Below are positions 14,600 through 16,992 of a stretch of DNA of 16,992 bases, piece by piece. A program made the translations under genes and the position numbers. The DNA is taken from assembly GCA_900766865.1 (NCBI GenBank), contig CAAFXA010000138.1, positions 1 to 16,992 of the forward strand, given 5' to 3'. This DNA comes from an uncultured Akkermansia sp. (GTDB taxonomy: Bacteria; Verrucomicrobiota; Verrucomicrobiia; Verrucomicrobiales; Akkermansiaceae). How positions within the stretch are numbered: the stretch's first letter is position 1; every line of letters begins with the position of its first letter. Under the pieces are notes generated by a model, which was not told the origin of the DNA, did no database searches, and saw nothing but the letters and a program-made list of their open reading frames with translations.

Positions 14600-16342
14600 T
14601 CAGCCGTTATGACCTGGCAGGAGTGTGGGTGCTACGCAGCTGAGAGCCCACAGGAAGGCATCAGTTACGCGGAAGGGATGCAGCTTGCCGTCAGACGGCC
14701 CCAGCAGGGTCTCTCCCGTCACCTCATCTGTAAAGGTGCAGGGGGGCGCACCCAGCGAGGAGGCGGCAAAGTAGCGTACATTATCGGAAACGGCCTCTGC
14801 ATTGGTGCAGATGTTGGGGCAGATGCGGAACAGCAGCTCACGCAAGCGGTTAGAGTTCGCTATGATGTTTTCCTGTTTTATCAGTCCGTTGCGGATAATC
14901 GGCAGAAGCGGTTCCGGCCCTAGCAGACTGCGCCAGGCATCGCATTTGCCGATAATGATGGCCAGTGGCGTGGACAGGCGTTTATCCGGCGGCAGATTCA
15001 GCGCTGTGCGCAGGCGCATCTCCGTTTCCGCCAGCAGGAGCGCCTGGCGTCCGGGGGGAGCCAGACATTGCTGCAATTGCGGGTCCGGGGAGTCCTGCAG
15101 AAGCGCCCGGAACCCCGGATTTGTGGTGGGGTCGAAGAGGAACATCAGAGCATCGGCCACTTTCAGGTGGTCTGCGCCACTTATCTGCTCGCTGTTGCGG
15201 CCCGGTTCGTAGTTTTCCCCTGCGTTGTCGTAAAGCACCACGGAGTGTGCCCCCTGGCCCTTGTTGAGCGTGTAGATGAAGGGGCGAGGCATGCGGGAGT
15301 ACTCACCAGCTTTCCATACCTTGCGGTACAGTCTCCCGCGCAGGTGAGTCTTGCCAATATGGGCATCCTGTGGGGAATTGGCGGTGAATACGCGCATCCG
15401 CATGTCGTTGAGCGGAGCATTTGCCGTCGGGTCTGCATCGCGGAAGGGTATGCCGAAATCCCTTGGCATGGTTTTCTCCAACTCGTGAACAAGTGCAGAG
15501 AGATAGTATGATTTACCGGCGGACGATACTCCGATGAGCGAGAAAATATGCTGGTACATCTGCCCGAAGAAGGGGGGCAATTTATGGTGGCATTTCGGGC
15601 AGGCTCGCTCGTGGCAGCGGCTTCCCCGGGCATCCAGCGCTACGCCGTCTGCACAGGTTGTATACGGAGCGAAGCGCTGCATTTCGTCCGGCCCCAGCTT
15701 ATCATCCCCTATCAGGCTGTTGTGCGAGGCGATGAAGAGAGCCTGTTCGCTTTCAAAAGTGCTCCAGCAGGAAGGGCAGCGGTACTCTCCACCCTTCTTC
15801 GGCCGCTGCATCATCAGTTCCGGAGGCAGCGTCTCGGACTCTGCCAGAAACTCGGCTACTTTCACGATGTCTGTCAGTCGGAAAGCATAGTGCCCCAGGC
15901 CGTCAAAAGTTACCAGTGCCTGGTGGTTGGTGGCTTCCGGATGCTTGCCAAGCTCCGTCAGGCTCAGTCCGGAACTCCAGGCGTTGTTTTCCGGTGTGTA
16001 GATGTACCAGCTCTGTGGGTTGAACTGGCTGAAATCCGGTCGTGACTCTTCCTCACCATACCAGGCAATGAAACAGCCGCCCTCCATCACACAGAGGTAA
16101 TGCGTGTCCGGCTTAATGGAAAAATCTGTCTCCTGATGAGTTCCATTGATGGAGTAACTCTTTACCGATTTACCGGGAAAAAATCGGCAAAAGCCATTGC
16201 GCTGCGCAAACACGCCTCCCTCTTCCGGGTTCATCAGCACCCGGAATGTGCATTTTCTACCTTTGCCTATGGTCATGAAATCCCCGTCCGATACGCGCAG
16301 CTTGCCCGTCAGACAGTCGAATATATAGAGCTGGCAGTTCAT
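14600..16342 (-). CDS. FHA-like/zinc-ribbon/TRAFAC-type GTPase (double-GTPase-2-like)
   Basis: This 580-aa protein is the first gene of the operon. Residues 1 to about 95 look like a degenerate FHA domain (FMTIGKGRKC, SINGTH, CFIAWY), without the usual S-x-x-H phosphate-binding loop. Residues 187-256 form a treble-clef or zinc-ribbon-like module: C189-P-S-C192 and C248-P-K-C251-H, spaced by the segment SHNSLIGDDKLGPDEMQRF. The GTPase domain follows: P-loop GVSSAGKS (271-278), switch II DNAGE (372-376, DxxG), the strand and loop ALMFLFDPT (398-406), and a G4-like GKCD (465-468) in place of NKxD. The arrangement 'CPxC ... CPKCHxxLP ... P-loop' resembles the GTPases of the GTPase-associated conflict/signalling systems (DO-GTPase2-like) and PVC relatives. 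It probably works as a nucleotide-dependent switch at the membrane with the two following proteins. There is no signal peptide. ATG 16342 has no Shine-Dalgarno sequence and a leader of about 20 nt. Confidence 0.78.
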   Translation of the reverse strand: MNCQLYIFDCLTGKLRVSDGDFMTIGKGRKCTFRVLMNPEEGGVFAQRNGFCRFFPGKSVKSYSINGTHQETDFSIKPDTHYLCVMEGGCFIAWYGEEESRPDFSQFNPQSWYIYTPENNAWSSGLSLTELGKHPEATNHQALVTFDGLGHYAFRLTDIVKVAEFLAESETLPPELMMQRPKKGGEYRCPSCWSTFESEQALFIASHNSLIGDDKLGPDEMQRFAPYTTCADGVALDARGSRCHERACPKCHHKLPPFFGQMYQHIFSLIGVSSAGKSYYLSALVHELEKTMPRDFGIPFRDADPTANAPLNDMRMRVFTANSPQDAHIGKTHLRGRLYRKVWKAGEYSRMPRPFIYTLNKGQGAHSVVLYDNAGENYEPGRNSEQISGADHLKVADALMFLFDPTTNPGFRALLQDSPDPQLQQCLAPPGRQALLLAETEMRLRTALNLPPDKRLSTPLAIIIGKCDAWRSLLGPEPLLPIIRNGLIKQENIIANSNRLRELLFRICPNICTNAEAVSDNVRYFAASSLGAPPCTFTDEVTGETLLGPSDGKLHPFRVTDAFLWALSCVAPTLLPGHNG

Positions 16343-16370
16343 GTGGCTGTTACTGTTGCAATGTCACTTT

Positions 16371-16399
16371 CTTATACCAGAGAATCGCGCTTGCGTCAA
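16371..16399 (-). promoter_or_regulatory. Candidate sigma70-type promoter of the GTPase operon
   Basis: On the - strand, TTGACG (16399-16394) and TATAAG (16376-16371) are separated by exactly 17 bp, each one base from consensus apart from the final positions. Transcription would begin near 16364, about 20 nt before the GTPase start codon. No other promoter of comparable quality is visible before thiL, so it may drive all seven genes. Confidence 0.65.
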
Positions 16400-16461
16400 G
16401 AATTTAACAGCCGCTTTTCTTGCTTAAGACCATATGGGTTCCAAAGATTGCCGCGATATAT

Positions 16462-16600
16462 GGGAATTTGGAGAAGTTCGATTACGATTTTCGAAGTCCC
16501 CCGCGCCTCCGGCGCGGCTATACTCATCACTGCGCTGCCTGGCAGCGCAACCTCGTTCACGCGTCAGCGTGAATCGTAACTTGTACCGCCGCAAATTCCC
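16462..16600. repeat. Nested multi-hairpin palindromic element
   Basis: Five sets of complementary segments nest within 139 nt. The outer arms are GGGAATTTG (16462-16470) and CAAATTCCC (16592-16600), a perfect 9-bp pair. Inside them, AAGTT + ACGATT (16474-16478, 16484-16489) pairs with AATCGT + AACTT (16572-16577, 16578-16582), giving 11 bp with a 5-nt bulge. These enclose three perfect hairpins: CCGCGCC/GGCGCGG (16501-16517), TGCGCTGCC/GGCAGCGCA (16531-16549) and TTCACGC/GCGTGAA (16556-16573, sharing 2 nt with the second stem). It could be a structured RNA, a REP/MITE-like mobile palindrome bounded by inverted repeats, or a protein-binding DNA element. It is non-coding. Confidence 0.7.
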
Positions 16601-16617
16601 TTTGTCGGGCAGCAAAG

Positions 16618-16647
16618 CGGGCATGCCCACTTTCGCGGACATGCCCG
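16618..16647 (-). terminator. GNRA-tetraloop hairpin after the autotransporter gene
   Basis: On the - strand, positions 16647-16618 fold into a 13-bp stem (two G-U wobbles) capped by GAAA, starting 25 nt after the autotransporter stop codon. The wobbles and the GNRA loop exist only in the - strand RNA, so it acts in the transcript of that gene. The following CTTTGCTG is only a weak U-run, so it may be a terminator or a 3'-end stabiliser. Confidence 0.6.
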
Positions 16648-16672
16648 GCCTTTTATGCAGATTTTCTTTTTA

Positions 16673-16992
16673 TCAGAAGCTGTACTGCACGCCTGCGTTC
16701 ACGTTATGTTCGGTGCTGTCCTTGGCAACATCGAAGCTGTATGCGCCGCGCAGTGTCCAGCGGTCGGTGATGCTGTAGTCGGCTCCCACGCTGAGGATAC
16801 CGCCAATGCGACCGGGGTTCGTGCCCTTAAAGCAGGCGCCATTGGCATCCACATGCGGGTTGTGGCGCATGGCGTCGAAGTAGAGGCTGGCCTGGCCGTA
16901 CACATTGGTGCGAGCGGTGGCTGCGTAGTTCAGACCGGCACCGGCTGTAAGGCGCAGGTTCTGCAGGGAGGAGATGTGCATGTTGTCCACAG
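16673..16992 (-). CDS. Autotransporter beta-barrel domain protein, C-terminal end (5' part outside window)
   Basis: The last 106 codons of a gene entering from the right edge are visible. The sequence alternates polar and hydrophobic residues in short amphipathic strands (LRLTAGAGLNYAA, NVYGQASLYFDA, GGILSVGADYSI, WTLRGAYSFDVA, NVNAGVQYSF) and ends in YSF, the terminal-aromatic signature recognised by the outer-membrane BAM machinery. This is characteristic of the C-terminal translocator barrel of type V (autotransporter) proteins. The passenger domain is not in the window, so the cargo is unknown. The gene is followed by the GNRA hairpin and the multi-hairpin element, and is probably transcribed separately from the GTPase operon. 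Confidence 0.82.
   Translation of the reverse strand, partial: VDNMHISSLQNLRLTAGAGLNYAATARTNVYGQASLYFDAMRHNPHVDANGACFKGTNPGRIGGILSVGADYSITDRWTLRGAYSFDVAKDSTEHNVNAGVQYSF

Noticed and set aside
16501..16573. CRISPR-like tandem repeats
   Set aside because: The three hairpins differ in sequence and are not spaced direct repeats; there is no spacer pattern and no cas gene.
16424..16642. 72-codon frame on the - strand between the autotransporter and GTPase genes
   Set aside because: It translates through the palindromic element and part of the hairpin; the composition follows the inverted repeats and there is no ribosome-binding site. It is not a credible gene.

Overview
The window looks like chromosomal DNA from a Gram-negative bacterium of the Planctomycetes-Verrucomicrobia-Chlamydiae group, most likely an Akkermansia-like Verrucomicrobium. 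This rests on an autotransporter-type beta-barrel C-terminus ending in Phe, a prepilin-like protein, and a zinc-ribbon GTPase paired with a large membrane protein of a kind I associate with that superphylum. It is inferred from gene families only; there is no rRNA in the window to test it.

Positions 1-4364 (+ strand): the tail of a pseudopilin-like gene, then a compact run of a lipoate/octanoate transferase, a Nudix protein fused to a degenerate PPK2-like domain, asparaginyl-tRNA synthetase (asnS) and tatA. Spacings are 20 nt, a 4-nt ATGA overlap, 18 nt and 1 nt. The run ends at a strong hairpin (4450-4471) in a convergent gap. Positions 4513-6506 (- strand): an Rrf2-family regulator with a three-Cys cluster and its own promoter, then dnaA, separated by a hairpin terminator. 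Positions 6507-6877 are non-coding, with an AT-rich stretch and four one-mismatch DnaA boxes, so this is a candidate replication origin and dnaA control region.

Positions 6878-16342 (- strand): seven genes in one tight run with gaps of at most 5 nt or overlaps, downstream of a good sigma70-type promoter at 16371-16399. In transcription order they are a 580-aa FHA-like/zinc-ribbon/GTPase protein, a 918-aa membrane protein with a GTPase-associated N-terminal domain, a 710-aa TPR-like/membrane/helical protein, a YfcE-type phosphoesterase, a 4'-phosphopantetheinyl transferase, a CPBP membrane protease, and thiamine-monophosphate kinase. The first three form the most interesting part of the window: a probable membrane-anchored GTPase system related to the GTPase-associated conflict/signalling systems, with no assigned function. 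Positions 16343-16672 hold the operon promoter, a striking 139-nt nested multi-hairpin element (16462-16600) and a GNRA-loop hairpin. The end of an autotransporter gene enters from the right edge.

The housekeeping genes point to lipoylation, tRNA charging, Tat export, replication initiation, carrier-protein activation and thiamine diphosphate synthesis. No tRNA, rRNA, CRISPR array or insertion sequence was recognised.
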